Shown here piece after piece: positions 11,546 through 23,100 of a stretch of 64,000 bases of DNA. The stretch comes from Pictodentalium vernedei (lineage: Eukaryota; Mollusca; Scaphopoda; Dentaliida; Dentaliidae): positions 58,340,584 through 58,404,583 of the forward strand of contig CM062296.1 of the NCBI GenBank assembly GCA_031216915.1. The letters run 5' to 3'. The translations under genes and the position numbers were made by a program. Under the pieces are notes generated by a model. That model was not told where the DNA came from and ran no database searches. It was given only the letters and a program-made list of their open reading frames with translations. The number at the start of each line of letters is the position of its first letter. The stretch's first letter is position 1.

Positions 11546-12390
11546 ACATAACCTTCAATGGATGGAGTTGCACTTGTCCTGAATGGAATACGAACTGGCA
11601 ATTCATTTGCTCGGAAGGATAGTTTGCATAGCTGAGACCTGTTTTGAAGAACGGAAATAAAACTACCCAAGAGCCACTGCCTGTGTTATATTGAAGTTTC
11701 CACTCAAGTAACTGAATGATGGTGACGGCAGTAAGTAACTAGTTGAAATCATTTCAAGGCTCTTCAAATAGTATCTCATGAAATAATTGCTCCTGTCAGT
11801 CGGCACTCTTCGATGTCTGGAAAGTGTTTGAGAATGCGTTGTCATCGTTCTGTTGTCTATCTGAGAGGTGATGGAATCGCTGACTTGCTGTTCAGAAATT
11901 CTCAGGGTTGTCGAATATACACTTTTCTCGTTTGATATGAATTGTGTGTTGGATAAAGTATAGATTCAGTTGACATTACAAGTCTACTGAATAAATTGTT
12001 CGGAGAATATGATGGTATATAAAATTTTGCTGAACGGGCATGTCTTGTTCTACAGTAACGATCTCTTCTGTCAGAGGTGGACGGAATTAGGTTGTAGTGT
12101 TTTGATTTGCAAACCGTTCTTTGAGCGCAAGAAGGTGTTCTCTGCAACGATTTAGCATCGCCGATGGTATCGTTTGATCCACCCACGATACCATATTTAG
12201 AGGTTATTACTTCGTTAGTTTCATACCGGCCCGATACCAGACCCAGATAACGCCAGTCTGACGAATAAACACTTTATTTATTAAGCCAAAACAAATAATT
12301 ACAAAAAAATATAAAATGTGATACAGTTCTCTTAGAGTGTCATTGTAACTCATTCTTTTCATACAGTCCGCAGTTTCGCCTCCCCTTGGT
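11546..12390. other. Non-coding duplication sequence
   Basis: 11,900-12,260 matches 23,960-24,290. 12,250-12,401 and 12,780-12,945 are tandem copies of one about 160-bp segment (CACTTTATTTATTAA to the CAGCTAGCC/CAGCAAGCC block) that is single in copy 2 (24,310-24,480). No reading frame is conserved across the copies. Confidence 0.5.
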
Positions 12391-12401
12391 CCAGCTAGCC
12401 G

Positions 12402-12766
12402 GGGAGCGCGGTGGCTCAGTGGTACACTGTTGAACTTCTATGCTAGAGGCCCCTAACCCGTCCGGGACGACCCGCGTTGTGTCCTTGGACAACGCACGTT
12501 ATCCCATTTGCCTACATGGGAGCACGATGACGCCGTGCAATAAGGCGTACCGCATGTCGATGGTGCACCTGTCTTCAGTCGCCGTAACTCTGCTTGAGCG
12601 GAGCTTGAACAGAATTAGAATGTTGAGGAGCTGACAGTTGCTCGTCGATGCTCGGTGGTTCTCTCCGGGTGTTCCGGCTTCCTCCACCCGTACAACTGTC
12701 ACGATTCGCCATTGTGCATAAGTATGTGACCTTAAATACCTATAAATAATAAATAATAACAATAGC
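12402..12766 (+). mobile_element. SINE with tRNA-like head (S2), 11-bp target duplication
   Basis: Flanked by a perfect direct repeat CCAGCTAGCCG (12,391-12,401 and 12,767-12,777). The head GGGGAGCGCGGTGGCTCAG contains a tRNA-type A box (GGTGGCTCAGTGGT); a B box is weak. From GCGTTGTGTCCTTGG onward the body matches S3 at 22,380-22,620: GATGACGCCGTG, GAGCTGACAGTTGCTCGTCG and GGTTCTCTCCGGGT. The tail is an AATA-type repeat. The corresponding site in copy 2 (about 24,455) lacks it. The head therefore differs from that of S1/S3 while the body is shared. Confidence 0.85.
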
Positions 12767-12945
12767 CCAGCTAGCCGAACGTCTCGACGTGAAGGAGTAA
12801 AAAGTACTTTATTTATTAAACCAAATAATTACAAAATGCTACAAAGATCTAATACAGTTCTCTGAGAGTGTTATTGCATCTCATTCTTTTCATAAAGTCC
12901 AAAGTTTTCACCTTCCATTAGTTCAGCAAGCCGAACGTCTCGGCT

Positions 12946-14961
12946 TCCCCACTGGGGAAGCCGCGACGTCCGGACAGCTGAACTATCTCTTCTCTCACTT
13001 TCTGAACTTCTCTCATTTCGACGTATCTCGTTTACGGCGCTGAATCTTAGTTTGCGTTGAATTGTGTGTACGACTCGTCTATTTTTATTTTCTTCCACCT
13101 AATCCTTACTAACCGTCATCATTAATTTCTCACCGTACAGAAATTACCGCCTTTACCGCCGTAAGGCCAGTCTTCTTGACTGAGTGCAACGAATAACGGT
13201 GAACGATTTCGCTGTAAATAAATTCGTTGTGCCTAGTGAATGCAACAAGGAGGATAACTCTCACTTGGTTCATATCGACCGATAATGTGTCCTATCAGCC
13301 TAGTTTGAAGTCATATCAGCTGAGCTTGATTGTGGGAAACAACGGACAAGAAAATCATACAATAAGTAAGTCCATTCGCTTAGCGTCTGATATATTATGA
13401 GCCGCAAGTGTAATTTTCTTATTATTTGTCTTTTCACGGATCCACAACGGACTGACAAATACGCTGTGTATAATAGCCAGGTCGCCTTCTCTGTTTCCCC
13501 CCTTTTATCTACTTTTTCTATACTTTCTTTAGAACGTCTTATGATAATCCAAACTATTTATTTTTGGCCCAATCATCTTTGCATTTGGGTGTTTCTTGTA
13601 TGAATGGATGGGGATGACGATGCATATCCAGTTTCTGTGGACCTGCATTGTTAAGCAGGCAGATGTAGAAATTAAACACGACCTCTTCCGTCGCAAGAAT
13701 ACACAGTTAGGACATTTTTTGTGTTAGCAACAGAGTCTGCTATAACCGACTCGGAAGTTTTTATGGAGTATTTACATCCGTAGTTACTGGTATTTGGTGA
13801 TCCAGGCCATCATCTTTGAGAACATTGCTCTAATGACGATCTTCCAATAGATATACACCATTGGAATAGGCGCATGCGAATATAAAATGTCAGTTCAAAT
13901 CGAATCTCCAGTCAAAATCAGTCCTAGGTTTTCAAACAGAATCGAATTGAATCAACCACCACTGAAACTGTTGATATAGCACCTTCGTACAGCAACAACT
14001 ATTGAAGTTTTCACACAAGTATTGTATTCGACAGTGAAGCATTTGTTTATCAAGTCAAACAAAAAGCGAGCGGAATATTCCAGAAACGGAATCAAAGGAG
14101 TTAGGGCAGCTGAACATTTTTTAACTCTTCTTCTATTCTACTTTGAGAATATATTGACGATTTGACCATTTTCGAATCAGTGGGAATTGAATCGAATTAT
14201 CAGGGCAGTATCGAGTCGAATTTTCGAATTTTAAGGCGACGCAAATCCCTACGTATAAACAACACGTTTCTGGCCTTTGCCCCAAATGTATTTCAGCTGT
14301 GCAGTATTGGGAACAGATTATTATTACACATCCATTAGACTTTAAACCCTTGTATTCAACATAATCGCCGCTATGATATAAATCATTCTGTATTCAACGG
14401 GTGATATACACGCCGGAACTTTTTTACTGCACCGTTTAGTCACGCTTCGAAAATTTTCCAAATTTCGTTATACAATCATCGACCGTCTGTCGCATAGTGT
14501 GAAAATGAAAACGTCCAAAGCAAAATAAAGTCGGTTCACAAAAAATTAGCCAAAAATGAGATAATATTTTTAAAAAACACAATAACTTCCAACCAGGACA
14601 TTAACCCAGTCTCGTTGCCGTCTCGTTTTGTGGATCCCATTATATCTAAACTGGTCAACTTTATTTCGGTAAATCTTCGTACACCTTGACATGCTTCGAA
14701 CTTCTTTTAAAAACGTTTCTCCCAGCTATTTTGCAAATCTGCCCATTCACGCCTAACCATTTGGTAGCTATTACTGTTAGTAAACAGCGATAGGAATTTC
14801 AACAAACACTGGTACCTAAAAGGTTGTTTTGATTTTTTATTGATCCGTATGATCAGTACAGCTTCAGTCAAAACAAACTCTTCACCTTTGGGTTTAATTA
14901 TCGGAATTAAAATTTGTTTATTTAGATGCATTTTGCTGCATGGGTTTTGTGATAAACACAG
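12946..14961. other. Non-coding duplication sequence
   Basis: Matches 24,480-25,740 and 27,660-27,780. A small hairpin sits at 12,944-12,966 (CTTCCCCACTGGGGAAG), with a weaker mirror in copy 2. The 1.9 kb of copy 2 between 25,745 and 27,630 is missing here. Repeated CGATTCGAATT-type words at 14,160-14,230 are a widespread repeat. No gene is supported. Confidence 0.5.
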
Positions 14962-15075
14962 AACGCGATGTGTGTTTGAATCGGTGGGTGTTTTACGTAA
15001 CGAGTTGGAAAATATGACTACGCCATTCCAACTCGTTATGTAAAACACCCACCGATTCAAACACACATCGCGTTT
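14962..15075. repeat. Near-perfect 50-bp-arm hairpin
   Basis: The arm starting AACGCGATGTGTGTTTGAAT, followed by CGGTGGGTGTTTTACGTAAC, is repeated as its complement at 15,026-15,075 with one or two mismatches; the loop is about 14 bp. No second copy in the window. The high arm identity suggests a recent or gene-converted palindrome. Confidence 0.9.
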
Positions 15076-15989
15076 TGTCTTTTTCTTAACAAATCGCAAT
15101 AACCCGTTATTCCTTTACGCCACCCTACGCCTCACTGTTCGACATAATATCTCCAATACACGAGTGTGGGGCTTGTTTTTTTTTTCTTTTGAATGTCTAT
15201 GTCGAGATGTGTCCTTTAAGGGTATCCACTACGCCTTCTTCTTTTTCAAGACTCATTTTTTAAGATCGTCAACCTCTTCACACTTATGTCCATAAGTATC
15301 AACATTTGAGGAAGCAATGTTTCACATAATGCATCTAGGAATTTAACCAATTCATTTTGCAGAGCACCAAAACAATGTTTCGACCGGCAATAGCTTATAA
15401 CTGTCACTGTTTAAACCATGACAAAATATGCTTCGGGAAGAAAACGACACACAATGATCTATCGCGAAATGAAATACTCGTGACTGAAATTTCACATAAG
15501 TTTCAGAAAAAATCAGAGTATTCCCGAAATCGTTAGTCACCCACGCCAAATGAAATGATTTTAGCACATGATAAAATTAATCCTACCAAGCATATCAGTC
15601 AAGGTATCAAGTTTCAATATTGACGATTAGGATTCCTCAGCAGATCAATGTGCCGAATAAACAAATGGATTTCTGAAGTCATTTGTTAAGTCCTTTCCCA
15701 AAACACTTGAGAAAATTCCCAGTGTGCTTGGGATGTTGAGTATGTCCACGACATGTTCTGAAGCGGAGTGTAAATTTGGCATATAGGACCACTAAAGCAA
15801 AATAAGGCGAAACACAAAATTTAAGACTTGATTTCTGGATCCTACAGCATTGAATACACTTGGGCACATTAGCTATTTTTATTAGTATTTGTGTTCTGTC
15901 TCTACCTGATACCAAGAAATTTGGAAGTGTAAAAATCGTTCATCTAAAAATGAAAATCGATGGGAAAAAGAAACATGAGATTATTGAAG
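15076..15989. other. Non-coding duplication sequence
   Basis: Colinear with 27,880-28,380 and 28,641-28,920 plus 29,580-29,760. TCCTACCAAGCATATCAG at 15,581 is the empty site for the P MITE at 28,388. No gene recognised. Confidence 0.5.
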
Positions 15990-16640
15990 GGAAATTCTCA
16001 AATCAGAAATGAAACGAATGACACGAAGAAGACGAAATGAAATGAATAGCATTACGAAATAGAAATAAAATGAATAATATTACGAACGGGACGTGAAATA
16101 AATATCAAGAACAAGAAATAGAAAGAATAGCACTAGGAACGAGAAATGGAATAAATAGCATTACGAACCATAACTGGAATGAATAGCGCCGCGAATGAAA
16201 AACTGCATGAATATCATTAAGAACCGGAACTGGCATTGTTTGTATTACAAACGAGTAATGAAATGGATTGTATAAAGAAAGAGAAATGGAATGGAAGGAA
16301 TTGAGAACGAGAAATTAAATGAATAGCATTTCAAAGGAGAAATGAAATGAATACCATTGAGAATAAAAACTGGAATGAATAGCGTTGATAACGAGAAGTA
16401 GCATGAATATCATTAAGAGCCAGCACTAGAATGAATAGCACTGGAATGAGAAATTGAATGAATAGCACTGAAAACTAGAACTGAAATTGACAGCATTACA
16501 AACAGGAAATGAAATGTATGGTATTAGAAACGAAAAATGGGAGGAATAGCATCAGTAACGAGACAAGAAATGAATAGCAGAATAAATAGCATTAAGAGCG
16601 AGAAAAGAAGTGAATTGCTTGATGTACAATAAATGGAATG
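15990..16640. repeat. Degenerate tandem array, GAATAGCATTA words
   Basis: About 20 loosely spaced copies of a unit of roughly 30 bp with the form GAATAGCATTA plus GAGAAATGAAAT. The counterpart in copy 2 is 29,800-30,410. Low-complexity purine-rich DNA; the minus-strand frames it opens are not genes. Confidence 0.75.
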
Positions 16641-16860
16641 AATAACATTTTGGGAGTTACCAGGACTAAAGCACCCACTGTCCTGTTCGGTCCTCGAGCA
16701 ACCTGTCTCGTACAAGTCATGAACCATAGCATCTTTGGCGGGAAAATACGTTAGACTACATGATTTGGCCCAGAAGAAGTTGCTAAAACTAGGGCATAAA
16801 TGATGTTCTTTTCTAATCAGGTTCGTCAAATAGAGTCCTGTATTTCATGTTTATTTAACT

Positions 16861-17564
16861 ATAAAAGATAAAAGTAATAAATGAACTGAATTGCCTGCAA
16901 TTTTTGGCTTTTTCCCGACTCAGGGGGAGGGGGCACAGTCCTCCTAGACACCCCCGCCGTATGCCCATGATTCATCTGTACTCATTTTTTCCAAAGGAAA
17001 ACGGACATGGCTCGTTTTGCTTTCCATGAAAATATTCAGTAATTTTTGAAGAGCAAATTTTGGGTTAAATGTTTTGATGTCCTGCTGTATCTCAAATATC
17101 TGTTTTGGCTGCATAAAACCTAGTAGCATCACCAAAAACTTTGCTTCAACTACATTTTTTCTATTTTCAAAAGTAATCGATAGTTTTGTGTACAATAAAG
17201 TTTGTCTTTTTACATTAAAAAGTTGGGAAAGCCCGTAATTTGTCCTACAAATTACAATTCTCTAGTTTATTATTTATTTATTGGGGCATGACACTTTCGA
17301 TAACCAAGGTCACCTCGTGTCGGAGCTTATACCTTTTCTGACCATAGATAGACGTGGACATATAGTTGACATCTGTTTTAACCACATAGTGCGATAGCAT
17401 TCTTTGACTATAATTTTGCTTCAAATATGAGATATTTCAGCACCAGTCACTTCGTAGTTCTTACGCCCGTACTTTTCCCAGAGTTGTGGAAATAAATTAA
17501 ACCAAAAACACATTTTGTCAGAAATTTACTTTGTAAATTGGACGATCCTGAAAAATTGTGAAAG
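16861..17564. other. No gene seen
   Basis: AT-rich DNA between copy 1 and P2. An 83-codon minus-strand open frame at 16,944-17,195 has no recognisable family signature and begins and ends without supporting signals. A poly-G tract lies at 16,924-16,932. Confidence 0.35.
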
Positions 17565-17825
17565 TACAGTACGTGGAGAGTGTATTATCACTAAATCACC
17601 CACAGAGTGGAGATTCCACCCAAGCAATAATTGCAGATTTGTTGCAAAGCCAAACAAGCGCAAGCAAAGTTTCAGCCAATGGACCTCCGGGTTAAACCCG
17701 GAGGTCCATTGGCTGAAACATTGCTTGTGTTTTTTGTCGATATGTACAAAATTTGAAAGTTATAGCTTGGGTGATAACACCACTCCGCGGGTGATTTAGA
17801 TACAATCCACTCTCCACGTACTGTA
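17565..17825 (+). mobile_element. P-family MITE, copy P2
   Basis: TA flanks, perfect end CAGTACGTGGAGAGTG with complement CACTCTCCACGTACTG, and the CCAATGGACCTCCGGGT palindromic core. One of the best-preserved P copies. Confidence 0.92.
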
Positions 17826-18711
17826 TATGTTGTTTTACAAATTCCTGCAAAGTCTTTGTATTTTCGTTTGCTAGTTGCCACCTCATGAAGTCTTTCTGCG
17901 ATCATTTATCGGGGCAAAGTAATTATTTTGTTAGAATGGTAACGGAGTTCGAATTGATATGTTCCGATGCAATGCTAACTACTTTGCTTATTCTGCGTAC
18001 GCAAACAAATCAATTATAATTCGAAGGACATCTTATAACGACTCTTCGACCTTTAACCACGATGACACAGTGACACTGACGCACAATCCCCAATAAACAT
18101 TGATTAACCGTTTGCCTAACCAATAGGGTGCACATGTCCGCGTCATTTATAAATTAAGTAATTAAAAACATATTATTTTTTAAGAAAACCACATCGCGTG
18201 ACCTCCACATTGGAAAGAGGAGTTTACATGATAAGGTTTTGTTCAACAATTTTGAAAATTGTCGACAAAACATAATTAAATTAAGAAATGTTAATATCAT
18301 ATGCGAGGGGCAAAGGGTTAAAAGCAGGCCCGCACCTGCTGATCAATTTATAACAGCGCAGCTCCGGCTCTTGATGAAATTTAGAAGCAGAGAAAGAATG
18401 GGGGCGGAGACTCGAACGGTGTCACAGCTGTCATTGCCAACGACTACTTTGTTGTAATGTCATTGTGTGCTCCATGTACTCGTAAGATTGATTTACCTCT
18501 TGCAAAAATATACACAAGTCAGCTCAAATCGCATTCGCATACGGCTGTGTCATCGTTTCTCTTTTGCAGTTTTGTATGTGGTTTCAAAATTCCAAAACGA
18601 TGTAGAAACAATAAGTCGCCCGTTGGCACGCTGGCCACAAATTATCCGATTGTTCAGCGCAGCCTTCCGCAAACCTAGTGTCAGGTCCTTTAAGACGGAA
18701 TAAAAACAACC
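17826..18711. other. No gene seen
   Basis: No recognised family in any frame. Overlapping short open frames at 18,239-18,703 lack homology I can name and show no splice-site context I would defend. Confidence 0.3.
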
Positions 18712-18810
18712 CATTCTAGCACTCAGCCGACAGCGCATATCGTCGGCTGAGTGCTAGAATGTTCTATGTCCCATAGGGGACATAGAACATTCTAGCACTC
18801 AGGCGACGAA
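18712..18810. repeat. U-family palindrome U1 with three arms
   Basis: CATTCTAGCACTCAGCCGAC at 18,712, its complement at 18,742-18,761, and a third arm TTCTAGCACTCAGGCGACG ending about 18,808. The second arm can pair with either neighbour, so two mutually exclusive hairpins are possible. A single-hairpin U copy is at 36,969. Confidence 0.85.
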
Positions 18811-19429
18811 TTATGCCTGTGGCTTGCAGACATTACTAAAGCAGAAACTGAAGCTGAACGCTGGAGCATCGGGGGTGTATTTTTTGCCAACTGGTTACTG
18901 CCATAAAAACTAAATGAAGTGACCATGGGGTCTCTTCACCAGATTTACGAAGGAAGCTAATACCTTCTCGGGCATTCTCGCAAACAATAGCTCAAGTGAT
19001 ATAAACTAATCTATTGCAGCTAATTGCTAGCCGATAGAAGTTCAATGTCTGCGGAGAGACTTAGCCAATATATTATTACAGTGAATCGCAGTCTTTTGAG
19101 GCTAGCTTTATGGAACAATATTTTGTATTGACAAACATTCTCGAACCATAATTATTCACCAATACTGACTGTAAAAAAAACATCTTAAGTGTACCAAGCT
19201 CCAAACAATAAAATAAAACGCAACAAGAAAACAGCTGCACTCAGAATTAGATTGTCAACATTAACATTTGTATATATCTGTTACATTTTACATTACATGG
19301 AGTACATCCGGGGGTGTGGCAACTTTGAAACTAAGCGGATGTTGATATGAAACAAAGTGAATACCAAGCGGCATTACCCTTGGGGGGTGGGTGGGGGGGG
19401 GGGGTACAGGTTCGTAGGTCCCTCTTGTT
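18811..19429. other. No gene seen; poly-G tract
   Basis: Unique-looking DNA ending in a G-rich tract (19,381-19,404, GGGGGGTGGGTGGGGGGGGG). The tract lies just before the start of duplication copy 2. No coding signal. Confidence 0.35.
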
Positions 19430-19978
19430 ACGTCAGTCTGCAGTCATATCGGAAAACTTTTCAACAGCGATTCATTGCACACCAGAAGTCCCACAGCACA
19501 TCATGCATCATTCCGAATGCAAGGCGATGTGCTAGTTACAATATATCATGAACAGGGCAAGGCCCTCGAAGCTTCGATATTCGATTCAATTTCGAAACTT
19601 AAGTTGCAATTCTGTTCGATTCGAACCCGACTGTCCGATTCCATTCCTGTCAAATCATTTCACAGGAATACTGCTTGGTATCAGTCATCTACGTCGTCTC
19701 ACTAAACGTACAGCTCAGATATACATAAATGATGCTGAAAATGGAACCTGGCTGTAATTTACGATATATTGATATAACCTGACTCTGCAGCCATGCCACC
19801 ACACATATTAAACCCAGTCTACCACTGGTAGGAGCAACTTTGGTGTTTTCAAACAATGGCGATGATAAGCTGATGCTAGCGCTAACCAGGTGCAACACCA
19901 TGTACCGCTGATTCTCTCGGCCACTCCTTTGGGTTTTTGGAAGAAGAGTGACATTGTTAATAAAAAGAGGACGTGGAA

Positions 19979-20103
19979 TGAGAGTTTTTCTCATATAATA
20001 TTTATGAAACGAGTCTAAGAATTTTCCGTTTTGGCGAGCCTCCGGCGAGCCCAAACGAAAAATTCGGACGAGTTTTCATAAATATCATATGAGAAAAACA
20101 CTC
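19979..20103. repeat. Long hairpin, GAGTTTTTCTCATATAATAT arms
   Basis: The arm running from ATGAGAGTTTTTCTCATATA through TTTATGAAACGAGTC to CCGTTTTGGCG pairs with the complement ending CATATGAGAAAAACACTCAT. A homologous hairpin sits in reverse orientation at 46,545-46,677. Confidence 0.85.
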
Positions 20104-20650
20104 ATATCATATTCTATTTATCATATGACACACACACGCACAAATTAGCCACTTAGTATGACTTTTTAACCCATCACCTAACTTGAGTTGCAGATGGCAC
20201 TTGGAAAAAACATCCTCGTACAACTAAAAATTTTCATTTTTTGCTTCCGAAAAATAGGTTATGAGCTCGTTCCAATGAGGGGTCATAACCTATGTTTTGG
20301 GAGCAAAAAGTGAAAATATAAAAAAAAAAAAAAATGAATGGCGTTTTTCTTGTAGGTAAAGGATTAATACAATACAACCCACCCTAAACAGGACAGATAA
20401 CGTAAATTCTTCCTACTGAAATCATGCAAATATGACCCAGTTGTATTTTGTTTAGCCAATCAAATTGTCCAGTTTTGAAATTGATCAATGAAAGCTCCCA
20501 ACTCTAATTATGCAAATGTGGCCCAGTTGTATTTTGTTCAGCCAATCAAATTGTCTAGTTTTGAAAATGACCAATGAAATCGACGGAAGGCTTTATTTAT
20601 CACTGATTAATATGAAAGCAAAATATCAAATGTTTTAAAGTGAACAAAAC
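20104..20650 (+). repeat. Locus repeated in inverse at 46.05-46.55 kb
   Basis: Continues the match to the minus strand of 46,050-46,545: TTAGCCACTTAGTATGAC, the Q MITE, and two tandem copies (about 90 bp, near 20,420 and 20,510) of a segment with CCCAGTTGTATTTTGTT and AGCCAATCAAATTGTC. It ends near GTGAACAAAACGGACGAG. The whole block with the hairpin is about 670 bp and moves as a unit, so it is probably a transposable element. Confidence 0.75.
20166..20367 (+). mobile_element. Q-family TTAA MITE, copy Q1 (diverged)
   Basis: TTAA at both ends, diverged ends CCCATCACCTAAC and GTAGGTAAAGGAT, and a central palindrome built on GAGCTCGTTCCAATGAGGGG and AGGTTATGA. It lies inside the repeated block and has a core-deleted partner, Q8, at 46,360. 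Confidence 0.7.
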
Positions 20651-20879
20651 GGACGAGCCGTATGATAAAATTAACTTTCCTGTCACATCCGAGCCAGTGG
20701 TTAAAGATCCTAATCTTAGATTCATTTTTTCGAAGATCAATGTTATTTTTTTGCGAAAGCCGCAATACGATCTCAGGAAGAAACGCAGAATGAAATCATT
20801 GGATAAAGTTTGAATGCAGAACAGATGCATTATTGTGAAGTCTCCTTAAGACGTCATTTCCACTTGTTAACCTAGAACA

Positions 20880-21400
20880 TAAATACAGGATCTCAAACGA
20901 GTGATGTTTGGATATAAGATTTTTTGAAACGAGTTTGATGGATTTGATTCACAACGAGTCTTTACAAACATCACGAGTTAAAGATGGTGTATATCACATA
21001 AATTTTCGAACGTTTTTTACACTTTTTATTTAATTCATTGTCGCTAAATTCTACCAAAACAACCGACAATCAGTTCGTTGGCTCAGACGCTTCACACCAT
21101 GACGTCACGAATGCGCTTTACTTGTACCTGTTGTCGTAATTGACGTCATGTGAATTACGCACAAGAATACAGTGCTGCTATGGAACCACGCGCGGAGTAG
21201 ACACTAGTTGATAATCAGGAAATAAGACATGAGTTGTTACGTCGAAATTAACGACGTTTCATGTGATAGAAAGTTATTGTGATGGATTGCAGACTACATG
21301 GTCTGAGGGTTGCGGCTCGGAGCCTATGTTCAACCGAGAAGATGGGCGTTGTTACCACCAATTCATCACAATAGCATATATGCTCCTACAAGACACTACC
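20880..21400. other. Duplication sequence with decayed hairpins
   Basis: 21,280-21,376 is the counterpart of the hairpin at 3,852. 20,900-20,990 has weakly paired CAAACGAGTGATGTTTG / CAAACATCACGAGTT arms. CRE-type TGACGTCA occurs near 21,101 and TGACGTCATG near 21,141. No gene. Confidence 0.45.
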
Positions 21401-21823
21401 ATTAGTATATCACTAACATAGTGAATGAACTGCAAATTAACGATAAAAAGTTTAGTAAATAAACCTATCGGGTATTCTGTGACTTCACTGTACAAATAAT
21501 CAATAGATCAGATAAACACCGAGGTCTTCCCATCAGTTCAAATCGTAAACAGGTCTGCTATTATTTTATCACTTCATTCGGAGCGACGTCTGCTGCACGT
21601 GTGAAAAATCCATAAAAATGAAGCGGTTCCGAAGACACCCCTTTGATGAAAAAATTTCAAATAGTTCGCGTGGTGATGTTAAAGGGTAACATATGCCACT
21701 TGCGCCATAAACATAAACAAAGAAACACACCAGCTGTTGTCCAGTCAGAAGGCGAAAATTTCAGTCTCATTGAAACATGGTCAAACATTCTAACCACCAA
21801 TTTGTTTTAAAAAAGCGACAAAT

Positions 21824-22135
21824 TGTTCCTTGAGTTTCAATGTGTTCTACAGTACGTGGAGAGTGAATTGTGACTAAACCACCCGCGGAGTGGAGTTATC
21901 ACCCAAGCTATGACTTTCAAATTTTGTACATATCGACAAAAAACACAAGCAACGTTTCAGTCAATGGACCTCCGGGTTTAACCCGGAGGTCCATTGGCTG
22001 AAACTTTGCTGGTGCTGGTTATGCTTTGCAACAAACTTGCGACTATTGTGCGGGTGGAACCTCCACTCTGCGGGTGATTTAGTGATAATACACTTTAAAC
22101 GTACTGTATGTGCCACATTGGAACTCAGTGGACGA
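21824..22135. repeat. V-family palindrome V3, split by a P MITE
   Basis: The left half TGAGTTTCAATGTGTTCTA and right half TATGTGCCACATTGGAACTC flank P3. In V1 and V2 the two halves meet as TTCTATGTGCC, so the TA in the centre was the target. Confidence 0.88.
21848..22108 (-). mobile_element. P-family MITE, copy P3, inserted in V3
   Basis: TA-flanked, ends CAGTACGTGGAGAGTG and a mutated complement (CACTTTAAACGTACTG), standard core. V1 and V2 provide the empty site, giving direct proof of TA duplication. Confidence 0.92.
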
Positions 22136-22264
22136 AATGTTTTGTATTTCGTTGAATGAACTTGCCGGTGGCCGGAAATAGCGAACATAATTCGATACGC
22201 ATTATATTTTACTACAATGGTTGGAGCACTACTGTCAGTTCGATTTGCAGCTTCTCACTTTATC

Positions 22265-22650
22265 CAGGGGGCGCGTTGGCGTTGCGTTGACCGGTTCTCG
22301 TCAGATCACCGAAGCTAAGCAGAGTCGATCCCGGTTAGTCATTGGATGGGTGACCGTCTGAGCGATCGATTCGAACTCCCGCGTTGTGTCATTGTGCAAG
22401 GCACTTAACCCCGATTGTCCACATGGATGCACGATGACGCCGTGTACTAAGGCGTACTGCACGTCGATGTTGCGCATGTCGTCAACCAATCTAATCCTGC
22501 CTGTGCTGCAGTGCAGAGTTACGATGTTGGGTAGCTGACAGCTGCTCGTCGTTGCTCGGTGGTTCTCTCCGGGTACCCCGGCTTCCTCCACCCGTAAAAC
22601 TGTCACCGACACAATATGACCTTGGCTGTTAAAGTGTCGTTAAACTCTAA

Positions 22651-22685
<35 letters not shown>

Positions 22686-22686
22686 A
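22265..22686 (+). mobile_element. SINE with 5S rRNA-like head, full length (S3)
   Basis: The head reads GGCGCGTTGGCGTTGC, TCTCGTCAGATCACCGAAGC, TAAGCAGAGTCGATCCCGG, TTAGTCATTGGATGGGTGAC, matching the 5S rRNA internal control region in order and spacing. The body shares GCGTTGTGTC, GATGACGCCGTG, AGCTGACAGCTGCTCGTCG and GGTTCTCTCCGGGTACCCCG with S2. The tail is (AAAT)n at 22,650-22,686. The flanks CTCACTTTATC and CTGACTTCATC look like an 11-bp target duplication with two differences. S1 in copy 1 is the orthologous insertion, truncated. Confidence 0.85.
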
Positions 22687-22689
22687 TCT

Positions 22690-23100
22690 GACTTCATCTA
22701 CTCAAGATTCGATTCAATTTCGAAAAATAAACAGATTCGATTCAAATCAAAAACATGTGATTCTTAAAGATGTTGAGCAGTTTTGCTTTGGTCTCTAGTT
22801 TTTCTTTCCCTCCGGGTCTCATAAATACGATGGTGAAAACTGCAACATAAAACTCGATTTATGTTTGCTCTGTCAAACAAAATAATCGGGATTAGTTAGA
22901 TTTACAGTCATTTGAACGGTAAAGTTATCAATGTGAATTAATAAGTTTATAACCGAGTCCCCGAATCTACAGTACAGGCTCATTCATTACACTGATGAGT
23001 GGATGGTGGAGGTACAAATTGAAGGTTAGTAGATTTAAATAAAATAGAAAAGAGTCAACAAATAATGTATATTTGTATTTTTGAAGACTGTAAATGATTG
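22690..23100. other. Non-coding duplication sequence
   Basis: Matches 5,740-6,094 and 2,010-2,345. At 23,063-23,080 it keeps the uninterrupted CAACAAATAATGTATATTTG, the empty site of the 4.2 kb foldback. Confidence 0.55.

Larger units (their letters stand above)
2757..16860 (+). repeat. Segmental duplication, copy 1
   Basis: Colinear with 19,430-30,615 over many blocks: 2,757-3,080 with 19,430-19,970; 3,680-3,990 with 20,750-21,400; 4,010-4,610 with 21,420-22,262; 5,700-6,094 with 22,690-23,080; 10,330-10,490 with 23,350-23,470; 10,910-12,260 with 23,440-24,270; 12,780-14,120 with 24,300-25,740; 14,160-15,580 with 27,660-28,380; 15,580-16,860 with 28,640-30,615. It is interrupted by a 4.2 kb foldback, a SINE and internal tandem duplications. 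Divergence is high, so the event is old. No host exon is recognised in either copy. Confidence 0.75.

Noticed and set aside
12402..12480. tRNA gene
   Set aside because: A-box-like head only; B box and cloverleaf cannot be made convincingly, and it is the head of a SINE with target duplication.
22265..22400. 5S rRNA gene
   Set aside because: The similarity covers the internal promoter region but the sequence continues into a SINE body and lacks the 5S terminus and T-run terminator.
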